The notes beneath the pieces are model-generated. The model saw only the letters and a program-made list of their open reading frames with translations. It ran no database searches and was not told where the DNA came from. A program made the position numbers and the translations under genes. Source: Gordonia oryzae (GTDB lineage Bacteria; Actinomycetota; Actinomycetes; Mycobacteriales; Mycobacteriaceae). From it: DNA of 64,000 nucleotides. This document shows, one piece after another, positions 18,600-26,083 of this stretch (position 1 is its first letter; each line of letters starts with the position of its first letter). The stretch covers positions 62,001 through 126,000 of the forward strand of contig NZ_RKMH01000008.1 of NCBI RefSeq assembly GCF_003797185.1. The letters run 5' to 3'.

Positions 18600-19202
18600 A
18601 TGGGACGCGCAGCCGGATACGACCCCCAGCAGCTGATCAGCCAGGCACGCGATCTGTTCTGGCAGCGTGGCTTCGACGCCGTCTCGGTCGCCGACGTCGA
18701 GCAGGCAACCGGTGTGGGCCGATCGAGTATCTACCACGCCCACGGCAATATGCGGGGCCTCTTCGACGCCGCCGTCGTGGACTACCTCGACACCGTGGTC
18801 CGTCCGCGGCTGAGGCCGCTCACCACCGACCCGGTGTCACCCGAGGCAATCCTGGACTTCCTCAGCGGACTGAGCGTCGCGATCGGCACGCTGGCAATGA
18901 ATCCCGGTGCACCGCAAGGCTGTCTACTGCTGGTCAGCGCCGCGGCTCCGATCGGCTCGGATACAGCGGTGCACGAGGTGATCGCCGGTTATCACCGCGA
19001 ACTCACCGATGCGATCGGCAGCGGCGTCGATGCCCTGCTCCCCCGGGCCAGCGCGCGGGTGCGTCGGCGATTGACCCTGCTCACCGTCGCCGCCGACATC
19101 GCCGCACTGTCGTTGAGCCGGATCGATCCCGACGCCGCGCGGGCAACCCTCGGCGCCGCCGCCGAGGCGCTGCGGGCGCAGGCGCGCAGCGAGCACCACT
19201 AG
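18600..19202 (+). CDS. TetR-family transcriptional regulator
   Basis: A 200-residue regulator with an N-terminal TetR helix-turn-helix: ARDLFWQRGFDAVSVADV followed by the recognition part TGVGRSSIYHAHGNMRGLF. The C-terminal domain (about 80-200) contains NPGAPQGCLLLVSAAA, a ligand-pocket segment common in the AcrR-like/TetR_C_16-type group. It is divergent from the DUF1304 and reductase genes and separated from them by a clear palindrome. It probably represses that pair and itself until an unknown, perhaps electrophilic, ligand binds. Confidence 0.9.
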   Translation: MGRAAGYDPQQLISQARDLFWQRGFDAVSVADVEQATGVGRSSIYHAHGNMRGLFDAAVVDYLDTVVRPRLRPLTTDPVSPEAILDFLSGLSVAIGTLAMNPGAPQGCLLLVSAAAPIGSDTAVHEVIAGYHRELTDAIGSGVDALLPRASARVRRRLTLLTVAADIAALSLSRIDPDAARATLGAAAEALRAQARSEHH

Positions 19203-19345
19203 TGCTGTGCACCACCGTCGATCGAGATGTGCTCAGCGGTGATGAACGCCGACTCGTGGTGGACTGTTGACAGGAGCGAGGATGGCCACCCCGTTGGCGA
19301 TCTCGTCGTCCTTGGCCAACGTACTGGCCGAGAAAGACCATGCCT
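19199..19345 (-). pseudogene. 3' remnant of a short-chain dehydrogenase gene, frameshifted
   Basis: The minus strand reads LAKDDEIANGVAILA in one frame and, after a frameshift near 19265, ESAFITAEHISIDGGAQH followed by a stop. Together these are the classic C-terminus of a FabG-like SDR (..EIANAVLFLAS-ESAFITAQ-ISVDGG..). No Rossmann glycine motif or catalytic Tyr-Lys is found upstream, so only the last 50 or so codons survive. The fragment starts a run of relics up to 20640. Confidence 0.65.
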
Positions 19346-19547
19346 ACTGCCGAGTGAACATGGCGGCGGGAAGAGTGTCATGGGCGGTGAGTACATCCCA
19401 CACTGAATCAGTCACCGGGGTGACGGGCATGTTGAGCAACTCCGCGAAGCGAACCGCGCTCACGGTGGCCGCCGATTCGTGTTTCTGTCCGGTGTACAAA
19501 CGTGGGCCCGTGACAGTCACAACCCGGAAATAGTAGCCGTGGGCGTA
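19346..19547. other. No recognised gene; minus-strand reading of unknown nature
   Basis: On the minus strand a stop at 19344-19346 ends an open frame that reads, from about 19600 down, CGRCSGPIYAHGYY, then ESAATVSAVRFAELLNM and SVWDVLTAHDTLP. The composition looks protein-like, but I recognise no family and see no start codon with a ribosome site. It may be another gene fragment. Confidence 0.3.
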
Positions 19548-19745
19548 AATCGGACCGCTACAACGACCGCATCTGTAACCCGTTGCGCCACAAACTGACC
19601 AGCGCGCACTCCACGACCATTAACACCGACCTTCGCGCATTGACCAAGCGTGCCTACGGGTTCCACACACCCGGACCACCCATCGCGATGGGAGAACTCG
19701 CCCGCGGCGGCGCCTGCCCCAAGGCGCCCTGGCCGTCATCCACCC
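19548..19745 (+). mobile_element. ISL3-type transposase C-terminal remnant
   Basis: The plus strand encodes RKSDRYNDRICNPLRHKL followed by INTDLRALTKRAYGFHTP and GELARGGACPK. The pattern (T)xLRxLTRRAYGFHSPxALIAxAxLxxGG(L)CP is what I recall from the C-terminus of ISL3-family transposases in actinobacteria. No DDE catalytic core, start or terminal inverted repeats are visible, so it is a dead fragment. Confidence 0.5.
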
Positions 19746-19803
19746 GCAAGAACGTCAGGAGACGCAGCATTTCCGTGCATGCTTTGCGACGGTGTACCAG
19801 TTC

Positions 19804-20295
19804 TCAGTTCAGGCGGGTGTAGTCAAGAATGCGTCCTCCGGTGTAGCCGAGTCGGAGGTGGTTGGGTCGGGGGTACTCCACGCTGTATATCAGCGGGGTG
19901 GCCGTGCTTTCGGTCAGTTCGAGCGCAACAATCGTCGGAGGGTTCTCGATGTCTGGGGCGTGGTAGTAGATCCACCGCCACCGGTAGGTGCTGGTCATGC
20001 TGGGACCGCTTGCTTCGGTTTCGATGGTGGTTCCATCGGCCCGGAAGGTGCGTTGGTCTGACGGATCGTCGGTGGAGACCCAGGAACCGAGTAGCTGGGT
20101 GGCGTCAGCGGGTGCAGGTGCGGACGGGTAGGTGACTGCTGGCGTGGGTGCCGGCGATAGCGTCATCGACCTTGTGGGGATCGGTGAGGCCGTGGCGGGC
20201 AGCGCGTGGTTGGTGGTGCAGCCCGCGAGGGTGATGGCCGCGGTGACGGCAAGAGGAGCTGCTGCGAGTCGAGGTCGCCGAGTGCGTTCAGGCAA
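19804..20295 (-). CDS. Putative lipoprotein of unknown function
   Basis: A 163-residue frame from a TTG at 20295. An Arg-rich n-region, a hydrophobic stretch and the lipobox LAGC (about residues 23-26) mark a lipoprotein signal. A Pro/Ser/Thr linker follows. The mature domain begins LLGSWVSTDDPSDQRTF and has RADGTTIETEASG, suggestive of a small lipocalin-like or META-like beta barrel; this is a guess from strand pattern only. The gene is an apparently intact island among transposase relics and starts inside the end of an IS630 fragment, so its upstream signals may have been replaced. Confidence 0.6.
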   Translation of the reverse strand: MPERTRRPRLAAAPLAVTAAITLAGCTTNHALPATASPIPTRSMTLSPAPTPAVTYPSAPAPADATQLLGSWVSTDDPSDQRTFRADGTTIETEASGPSMTSTYRWRWIYYHAPDIENPPTIVALELTESTATPLIYSVEYPRPNHLRLGYTGGRILDYTRLN

Positions 20296-20626
20296 CGAGT
20301 GCTCCGCACATTATCTGCCGGGTCCACAACGCGTACCCACTCGACAATTGCCGCGGATCACTGCCGGTGATCCACTCCACCGCCTGCGTCTGCCGCTCGG
20401 TCAGTATCGCCAGCCGCCCTGGTTGCAGGTGTGGCGCCCAAGGCCGAGTGGCCGCCGTCGCCGGCGGCCACACCGATGTGCACATGGTGTTGACATGCCA
20501 CCTCCGACACCCGCGACCCCGCACGCGGATCGACTCCACCTGGCCTAATGCCCTGTACTGCAACATCTCTCGCGTCTTGCGGTCAAGTGCGTATCCCTTG
20601 CATTCGCGTATAAACCATTGTCCCAC
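20288..20626 (-). mobile_element. Truncated IS630-family transposase N-terminus
   Basis: The minus-strand frame begins near LDRKTREMLQYRALGQV, the start region of IS630-type transposases. It then passes through a stretch that has lost the helix-turn-helix sense (frameshifted), and returns to ILTERQTQAVEWITGSDP and RQLSSGYALWTRQIM, a well-known IS630 segment. It ends shortly after, before the DDE domain. No terminal inverted repeats were found. This is a relic, not an active element. Confidence 0.65.
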
Positions 20627-20662
20627 AACGCAAAACGGAACAGGTTGACACTTACGCGTGTC

Positions 20663-21541
20663 TTAGCAGAGCGGGTAGGAGACACCGGTGAGCTTCTCCG
20701 ACTCAGCCCACAGTCCGTCACGGATCGCCCGGTTGTTGGCGCGGCCGCTGAAGGCCGACACCCCAGGCTCTCCACGCATACCGAAGAGGCGGCTCGGCCC
20801 GTAGAAGGTGCCGTTGACGACGTCCGGTGCGGTCGCGGCGTACAGCGTGGGCAGCGCGCCGTCGGCGGCCGACTGCGCGAACAGGTTGCCGACCTTCATC
20901 GCCGAATCCATGAGCGACTCGGTGTGGCCCTGTAGTTCGGTGGCCGCGTAGCCAGGGTGGGCGATCAGCGAGAGCCGACCGTCGCCGTCCGCGGCGTCGA
21001 AGCGGTCGGCGAGGTCCATGCCGAACATCAGGTTGGCCATCTTCGAGTCGCCATAGGCCCGCCAGCGCCGATAGCGGCGGTTGCGCCAGTCGAGATCGGC
21101 GAGGTCGATGCGGCCGAGTTGGTGCAACCCCGACGACAACGTCACGACGCGGTCACTGATCTTGGGCAGGAGCAGGCCGGTGAGCGCGAAGTGGCCCAGG
21201 TGGTTGGTGCCCATCTGCATCTCGAAGCCGTCGGCAGTGCGCCGCAACGGCAGTGCCATCACGCCGGCGTTGTTGATGAGGACGTCGGCGCTGCCGATCC
21301 CGTCGGCGAAGGCCCGGACCGACGCGAGATCGGCGAGGTCGAGCGCGGCCACCCGCACCCGGTCGCCGAGGCCGCGGGCTACGTCGTCGGCCTTGGCGAT
21401 GTTGCGGCAGGCCATGATGACCTCCGCACCGGCATCGACCAGCGCCTTGGTGGTCTCGGCACCGAGTCCGGAGTTGGCCCCGGTCACGATGAAAGTCCGG
21501 CCCGTTTGGTCCGGGATGTCGTGCGTCGACCAACCACTCAT
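20663..21541 (-). CDS. Short-chain dehydrogenase/reductase (retinol dehydrogenase-like)
   Basis: The ATG at 21541, with AAGGGG seven bases upstream, gives 292 residues; an ATG at 21556 is possible. The NAD(P) motif TGANSGLGAET, the LINNAGVMALP segment, SSGLHQLG (catalytic Ser) and the YGDSKMANLMF motif (catalytic Tyr and Lys) are all intact. This subgroup reduces or oxidises hydrophobic carbonyls or alcohols; substrate unknown. It is isolated from the transposon relics upstream of 20640 and from the cyclase downstream on the same strand. Confidence 0.9.
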   Translation of the reverse strand: MSGWSTHDIPDQTGRTFIVTGANSGLGAETTKALVDAGAEVIMACRNIAKADDVARGLGDRVRVAALDLADLASVRAFADGIGSADVLINNAGVMALPLRRTADGFEMQMGTNHLGHFALTGLLLPKISDRVVTLSSGLHQLGRIDLADLDWRNRRYRRWRAYGDSKMANLMFGMDLADRFDAADGDGRLSLIAHPGYAATELQGHTESLMDSAMKVGNLFAQSAADGALPTLYAATAPDVVNGTFYGPSRLFGMRGEPGVSAFSGRANNRAIRDGLWAESEKLTGVSYPLC

Positions 21542-21638
21542 GAAATGCCCCTTCATCGCTGCGGTGTGCTCCCTCCCACCCTGCCACGACATCGCCGCGA
21601 GGCGTAGACGAGCGCGGTGTGTCTCCCGCGCGTTGCCG

Positions 21639-23387
21639 CTACCGCACGCGCATCAGCCCTGCCGACCCCAGCCATTTCACCGGACGCAACAGTCCAGAGA
21701 TCACATCACCCACCGTGGTGGCGCTGTCGGGAACGAGGTCGGTCGGGCGGTAGACGTCGGTGGCCTCGGTGCGTCCGCGCACGACGCGTTTACCCAGCAT
21801 CGTCCAGTGGTGCGCCTCGGCCTCTCCGGCGCCGGCGATGGCCGCCCCGCTCCCGAGCACCGGCACCCGACTGGTCTTGGCCATCTCCGACAGGCGTGCG
21901 CATTCGTTGACCGGGTCGCCGATCACCGTGTACTCGTATCGCCGTTCGGCACCGATGTTCCCGGCGAAGGCGGTGCCGAACGAGACACCGATCCCCCAGC
22001 GGACGTCGAGGGCCTCGCTCAGACCGCGCGCAAGGTCCCGGGCCGCGGCCAGGGCCGCGCCGGCGGGATCATCGATCGCCACCGGCGCCCCGAACACTGC
22101 GAGCGCGGCATCGCCCTCGAATTTGTTCACGAATCCCTCGTGGTCGTCGACGACCTGCGCCACGATCTCGAAGAATTCGTTGAGCAGCGCCGCGGTGTCC
22201 TGGGGGCGGCGTTCCTGCGCGATGGTGGTGGAGCCGACGATGTCGACGAGCAGCACCCCAACCTCGGCGTTGGTGCCATGAAGTCCCATCCCCCTCTCGA
22301 TTGCGAGTTCGGCGACGGTGTCACCGACGTGGCGGGCGAACAGCTCTCGCATGCGTTCGCGCTCGTCGAGGCCGGTGACCATCTCGTTGAAACCCTGCTG
22401 CAGCACTCCGAGTTCCGAGGAGTCGTACACGTCGACGTGGGCGTCGAGGTCGCCGGCATGGACCTTCTCCACCGCATCGCGCAATTCGGTGAGCGGATCG
22501 ATCAGGGACTGACCGACGAGGACGATGATGCGGGCACCGGCAGCGATTCCGACGAGAGCGAGAACCACACTCGCCCAGTCGATATCGGCAGCAACGGGCG
22601 GAAGCATGTGTAGTCTGCGCCCGACGTTGAGGATGATCAGACCGACCATCGGCACGGCCGAACTGACCGCCCACACCGCGAACATCCGGCCCCGCACTCC
22701 GTGCACGACCCGCGAGGTCGGGTCGGAGGCCAGCGCCACCATCATCAGTGGCCGCGAGGCGCGTTCGGCGAACAGATACGTTAGACACGCGCTCGACATG
22801 CCAGCCAGCGTGAAGGCCACCGTCACGCCGAACACCGTTTCGACGGTAAGGGTTTGGGCGGACACTGCTATGTAGCTGAGTACCGACGCCGCCCACGCTA
22901 TCGACGTGCTGAGCACCTGGAAGGCCGGAATTCGTTGCACCGCAACACGGCGCACATGATCAGCGGGGTCGCCGCAGATGAACCAGCGGAACTGCGGGCG
23001 CAGCGTGAGAAACCCGAGGACCAGATTGACGACGATGCACACCACAATGGCGGTGACGATGCCAGGAAAGTTGGGCGCACGCAGGGTCTCGTCGACCGTC
23101 AGCAGTCCCCCGTTATACGACAGTTGCACCAGGAGAAAGGTCTCGAAACCGATGAGCGCGTTGCTGCCTACGATGGCGGTCGAGGAAATGGCGAGGGCGC
23201 GTGTCGCCAACCGCCGACGTCCAGCGGTACCGAGTCGCACCCATTCGTTTACCCCCGGCTCACCGACAGCACCCCACACGAGGAGGGCGTAACGCCGCCG
23301 CGCCCGGCTCCATCGGGTCGCGGCGCTTCGGCGTGGGGGCCGACCTTGCGCCGATGACCCCACCCCGGAACTCGGTGATGAGGTCAT
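21639..23387 (-). CDS. Membrane class III adenylate/guanylate cyclase with HAMP domain
   Basis: A 582-residue protein with about six membrane segments (residues 65-295), a HAMP linker (about 295-345, LIDPLTELRDAVEKV) and a C-terminal cyclase domain (about 370-545). Metal-binding Asp382 (VDIVGS) and Asp426 (FEGDAALAVFG) are present, as are the adenine-selecting Lys422/Asp491 pair and the transition-state Asn494/Arg498 in GDPVNECAR. All catalytic residues are present, so it should form an active homodimer making cAMP from ATP. Architecture matches the mycobacterial Rv1318c-Rv1320c/Rv3645 group. No obvious operon partner. Confidence 0.93.
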   Translation of the reverse strand: MTSSPSSGVGSSAQGRPPRRSAATRWSRARRRYALLVWGAVGEPGVNEWVRLGTAGRRRLATRALAISSTAIVGSNALIGFETFLLVQLSYNGGLLTVDETLRAPNFPGIVTAIVVCIVVNLVLGFLTLRPQFRWFICGDPADHVRRVAVQRIPAFQVLSTSIAWAASVLSYIAVSAQTLTVETVFGVTVAFTLAGMSSACLTYLFAERASRPLMMVALASDPTSRVVHGVRGRMFAVWAVSSAVPMVGLIILNVGRRLHMLPPVAADIDWASVVLALVGIAAGARIIVLVGQSLIDPLTELRDAVEKVHAGDLDAHVDVYDSSELGVLQQGFNEMVTGLDERERMRELFARHVGDTVAELAIERGMGLHGTNAEVGVLLVDIVGSTTIAQERRPQDTAALLNEFFEIVAQVVDDHEGFVNKFEGDAALAVFGAPVAIDDPAGAALAAARDLARGLSEALDVRWGIGVSFGTAFAGNIGAERRYEYTVIGDPVNECARLSEMAKTSRVPVLGSGAAIAGAGEAEAHHWTMLGKRVVRGRTEATDVYRPTDLVPDSATTVGDVISGLLRPVKWLGSAGLMRVR

Positions 23388-23512
23388 GGGCCTTCCCTGA
23401 AGTCGATGTCACCTCAGAGATTACCCAATGGCGTGGGTCACATCGGTGTGGTCGGCGCATCGGCGGTCCATGCCGGCGGGCTCTGCGGACGGGGGTGTTG
23501 AGCCGCCGCCAC

Positions 23513-23929
23513 TCACGCTGTTGGGTCCCAGAGGCCGACTGCGTCTCCGGTGCGCAGGTGCTCCCGGTACACGTCGGCCTTCCAATCGATGATGTCGCGG
23601 GCATCCCGCAGGGCGCGGATCTGCCGGTCGATCCGGCGTCGCTGTCCCTCGAGAATCTCCAGCCGTTCGGCTTCGTTGCCCGAACCTTCGCGCACGAGCG
23701 CGGCGAAGCGCCGGAGATCTGCCAGGGGCATGCCGGACTCACGCAGGCGGGTGCAGATGCGTAGCCAGTCGATGTCGACCTCGCGGTAGCGGCGCCGTCC
23801 ACCGGCTGTTCGCTCGATCGGACCGATGAGCAGATCCTCGCGCTCGTAGAACCGCAGTGCGTGGACGCTCATATCCACCGCGTCGGCAACCTCGCCGATC
23901 GAATACGACGCCTCCGCATCGTCGACCAT
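23513..23929 (-). CDS. MerR-family transcriptional regulator
   Basis: The ATG at 23929 with an upstream GGAGG gives 138 residues. The winged helix-turn-helix reads SIGEVADAVDMSVHALRFYERE and the wing GGRRRYREVDIDWLR. The long dimerisation helix (about 80-118) is rich in Glu and Arg. No metal-binding Cys pair is present in the C-terminus, so the effector is probably an organic compound or protein state. It is divergent from the SDR gene at 23981, whose promoter has a perfect MerR-type operator, so it likely activates that gene. A longer frame to 24199 is rejected. Confidence 0.9.
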   Translation of the reverse strand: MVDDAEASYSIGEVADAVDMSVHALRFYEREDLLIGPIERTAGGRRRYREVDIDWLRICTRLRESGMPLADLRRFAALVREGSGNEAERLEILEGQRRRIDRQIRALRDARDIIDWKADVYREHLRTGDAVGLWDPTA

Positions 23930-23943
23930 CGCGCCTCCAGCCC

Positions 23944-23981
23944 TTGACCTAGAGAGAACTCTAGCTTCTAGGTTCGGGTCA
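23944..23981 (+). promoter_or_regulatory. MerR-type promoter and operator with 19-bp spacer; leaderless start
   Basis: A -35 TTGACC (23944-23949) and a -10 TAGGTT (23969-23974) are 19 bp apart, the over-long spacing characteristic of MerR-activated promoters. The spacer carries the inverted repeat CTAGAG-AGAA-CTCTAG (23949-23964). The downstream ATG at 23981 lies about seven bases after the -10, at the expected transcription start, so the mRNA would be leaderless. Confidence 0.8.
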
Positions 23982-24973
23982 TGAGCATCGTCCACCAGTA
24001 CCCTCTCTCGACCGGATTCGATTCTGCGAGCACCACATCGGAGGTGATGAACGGCATCGATCTGCACGGACGAACCGCACTCGTCACCGGCGGCTACTCC
24101 GGACTCGGCTTGGAGACCACCAACGCACTGGTCGCTGCGGGCGCCCGCGTCATCGTCCCGGCACGACGGGGTCGTATCGCACGCTCGACGCTCGGCCACC
24201 TCTCACGGGTCACAGTCCTCGACGACGTCGACCTCGGAGATCCGCACCGGGTTTCCCAAGCGGCAGATCACCTTCTCGCCGAGCTGGACTCGATCGACCT
24301 CGTCGTCGCCTCTGCGGGCGTGATGGCGACCCGGCGCCGGCCGGTCGGACCTGGGTGGGATTTTCAGTTGGCGGTCAACCACTTCGGACACTTCATGATG
24401 CTGACCCGCCTCTACCCGCTACTCGCCGGGCGTGGTGCACGAGTGGTCGTCTACTCCTCGGCAGGTCACCACCTGTCCGACATCCGATGGCACGACCTAC
24501 ATCTGCGCACCGGCTACGACAAGTGGATCTCGTACGGCCAAGCCAAAACAGCCAACGCACTTTTCGCTGTTGCTCTCGACGAGATCGGCCGCGGTGAGGG
24601 CGTCCGCGCCTTTGCGGTGCACCCGGGCAAGATCATCACCGGTTTGCAGCGCGAGTTGACCTCTGCCGAGCAAACGACACTGGGCTGGATCGACGCGTCC
24701 GGCAACGTCGTGGGCCACGGCTTCAAGACACCCTCCCAGGGAGCCGCCACCGGATTGTGGGCGGCTACCTCCGCCGCGCTCGACGATCGCGGCGGACTGT
24801 ATCTCGAGGATTGCACGGTTGCTTCACCTGCCGAAGCCGACGGCGAGATGGACGACGGAGGGGTCCAGCCCTATGCCGTTGATCCCGTTGCTGCCGAGCG
24901 GTTGTGGACACTGACCGCGGCGATCACCGCATGCGATGTCAACCCACTCCGGAGACAAAAAAACCGCCCGTGA
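23981..24973 (+). CDS. Short-chain dehydrogenase, MerR-controlled
   Basis: A 330-residue SDR if the leaderless ATG at 23981 is used; an internal ATG at 24047 (GGAGGT one base upstream, poor spacing) would remove 22 residues and begin at MNGIDLHGRTAL. Motifs: TGGYSGLGLET cofactor loop, ASAGVMATRRRP, YSSAGHHLSD and the YGQAKTANALF catalytic Tyr/Lys. The SDR is oriented away from the MerR gene and probably induced by it. Its 3' end overlaps the terminator of the tRNA-Lys gene on the other strand. Confidence 0.9.
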   Translation: MSIVHQYPLSTGFDSASTTSEVMNGIDLHGRTALVTGGYSGLGLETTNALVAAGARVIVPARRGRIARSTLGHLSRVTVLDDVDLGDPHRVSQAADHLLAELDSIDLVVASAGVMATRRRPVGPGWDFQLAVNHFGHFMMLTRLYPLLAGRGARVVVYSSAGHHLSDIRWHDLHLRTGYDKWISYGQAKTANALFAVALDEIGRGEGVRAFAVHPGKIITGLQRELTSAEQTTLGWIDASGNVVGHGFKTPSQGAATGLWAATSAALDDRGGLYLEDCTVASPAEADGEMDDGGVQPYAVDPVAAERLWTLTAAITACDVNPLRRQKNRP

Positions 24974-24984
24974 CCAGGCGGTTT
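24955..24984 (-). terminator. Terminator of tRNA-Lys
   Basis: On the minus strand the hairpin AAACCGCC / GGCGGTTT (24977-24984 with 24961-24968) runs into seven T residues (complement of the A-run 24957-24963), just 3' of the tRNA. It lies inside the last codons of the SDR on the plus strand. Confidence 0.8.
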
Positions 24985-24988
24985 GCGG

Positions 24989-25061
24989 TGCCCCCAGTAG
25001 GGCTCGAACCTACGACCTGCGGATTAAAAGTCCGTAGCTCTACCAACTGAGCTATAGGGGC
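24989..25061 (-). tRNA. tRNA-Lys (anticodon TTT)
   Basis: The minus strand folds as a full cloverleaf with acceptor GCCCCTA / TGGGGGC, D-arm AGCTCAGTTGGTAGAGC, anticodon loop CTTTTAA and T-arm GGTTCGAGCCC. CCA is not encoded. Length 73. Confidence 0.97.
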
Positions 25062-25241
25062 GTTACCCTCGGCACTGAGGGCGGAAGCGAGTTTACCTCG
25101 CGTCGAACAGGTCGCGGACAGGCGGTGTCCGCTTCGCGTGTCGGACCGAAGAAAACACCGTTGACGTGGCGATTTGTGTTTTCCGCGCACGGTGTCCTAA
25201 TCTGAGTCGGCTCCCAACGGAGCCCTCCCGAACGGAAACCG

Positions 25242-25314
25242 GCCCCCTTCGTCTAGCGGCCTAGGACGCCGCCCTTTCAAGGCGGTAGCGCGGGTTCGAA
25301 TCCCGTAGGGGGTA
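25242..25314 (+). tRNA. tRNA-Glu (anticodon TTC)
   Basis: Cloverleaf with acceptor GCCCCCT / AGGGGGT, anticodon loop CTTTCAA and T-loop GGGTTCGAATCCC; 73 bases, no encoded CCA. First of three plus-strand tRNA genes (Glu-Asp-Phe), probably one transcript. Confidence 0.97.
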
Positions 25315-25348
25315 CGCTGTTCGCCTCGGTGAACAGATAACTGAACAA

Positions 25349-25422
25349 GGCCCTGTGGCGCAGTTGGTTAGCGCGCCGCCCTGTCACGGCGGAGGTCGCG
25401 GGTTCGAGTCCCGTCAGGGTCG
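25349..25422 (+). tRNA. tRNA-Asp (anticodon GTC)
   Basis: Acceptor GGCCCTG / CAGGGTC, anticodon stem CCGCC / GGCGG around CTGTCAC, T-arm GGGTTCGAGTCCC; 74 bases. Confidence 0.97.
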
Positions 25423-25454
25423 CCAAAGGTCTCGGTGTACGTACCGAACCTTCC

Positions 25455-25528
25455 GGCCAGGTAGCTCAGTTGGTACGAGCGTCCGCCTGAAAAGCGGAAG
25501 GTCGCCGGTTCGATCCCGGCCCTGGCCA
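25455..25528 (+). tRNA. tRNA-Phe (anticodon GAA)
   Basis: Acceptor GGCCAGG / CCTGGCC, D-arm AGCTCAGTTGGTACGAGC, anticodon loop CTGAAAA, T-arm CCGGTTCGATCCCGG; 74 bases. Last of the Glu-Asp-Phe trio. Confidence 0.97.
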
Positions 25529-25534
25529 CTTCAA

Positions 25535-25566
25535 AAGACCGCATTCTCATAGGTGGTCTTCTTGTT
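25535..25566 (+). terminator. Terminator after the tRNA Glu-Asp-Phe cluster
   Basis: A short stem AAGACC (25535-25540) / GGTCTT (25555-25560) lies seven bases after tRNA-Phe and is followed by CTTGTTT. Confidence 0.6.
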
Positions 25567-26083
25567 TCTGACGCATATCTCTGATGTACCTGGGATTCGG
25601 TCTATACGGGATCCTCGTATTGGCCCAACTGCCCTCTCCAGCCCGTGGGCCGGGCGGTGCAGGTGGCACACAAACACCCGGGTCAGGGCAGCCGAACCGC
25701 ATCCGAAACGCACTAACGCACTCTCCGACGTCGGCACCACCTACCGCGCCGCCCTCGACAAAGTGCGCGCCGAGATGCGCCTACCACCCGACCACCACAG
25801 GCCGATACCGATCTCGCCGAGCACGACGACCGGACTCGATGCTGCCCACCAACCGAATCCAACGCACCCGAGCACCGATCGGACACGGACACTACGACCT
25901 CATCCGCAACGACCCTCATCATCATCGAAATTCTCACCCCGACGCCGACCCGGACTCCCCGATCGAAACCCGACTCGCGCACCTGCTCAGCAGTCACCGG
26001 CTCTACACCCGGGGCGTGCTTCCGTCCGGGATCGGAAACCAGCAGCGGTGCAACAGGTCGCGAGGGCCGAAGCGCCCACCAGA
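25567..26083. other. No recognised gene (517 bases)
   Basis: Open frames exist on both strands, but their translations are Pro/Arg/Thr-rich low-complexity sequence with no start signal or motif. The stretch directly follows a tRNA-Phe gene, a common integration target, but I found no integrase or duplicated tRNA end. It may be degenerated DNA. Confidence 0.5.

Noticed and set aside
25455..25528. tRNA-Phe gene as an attachment site of an integrated element
   Set aside because: I found no second copy of the tRNA 3' end, no integrase and no phage or plasmid genes downstream within the window.
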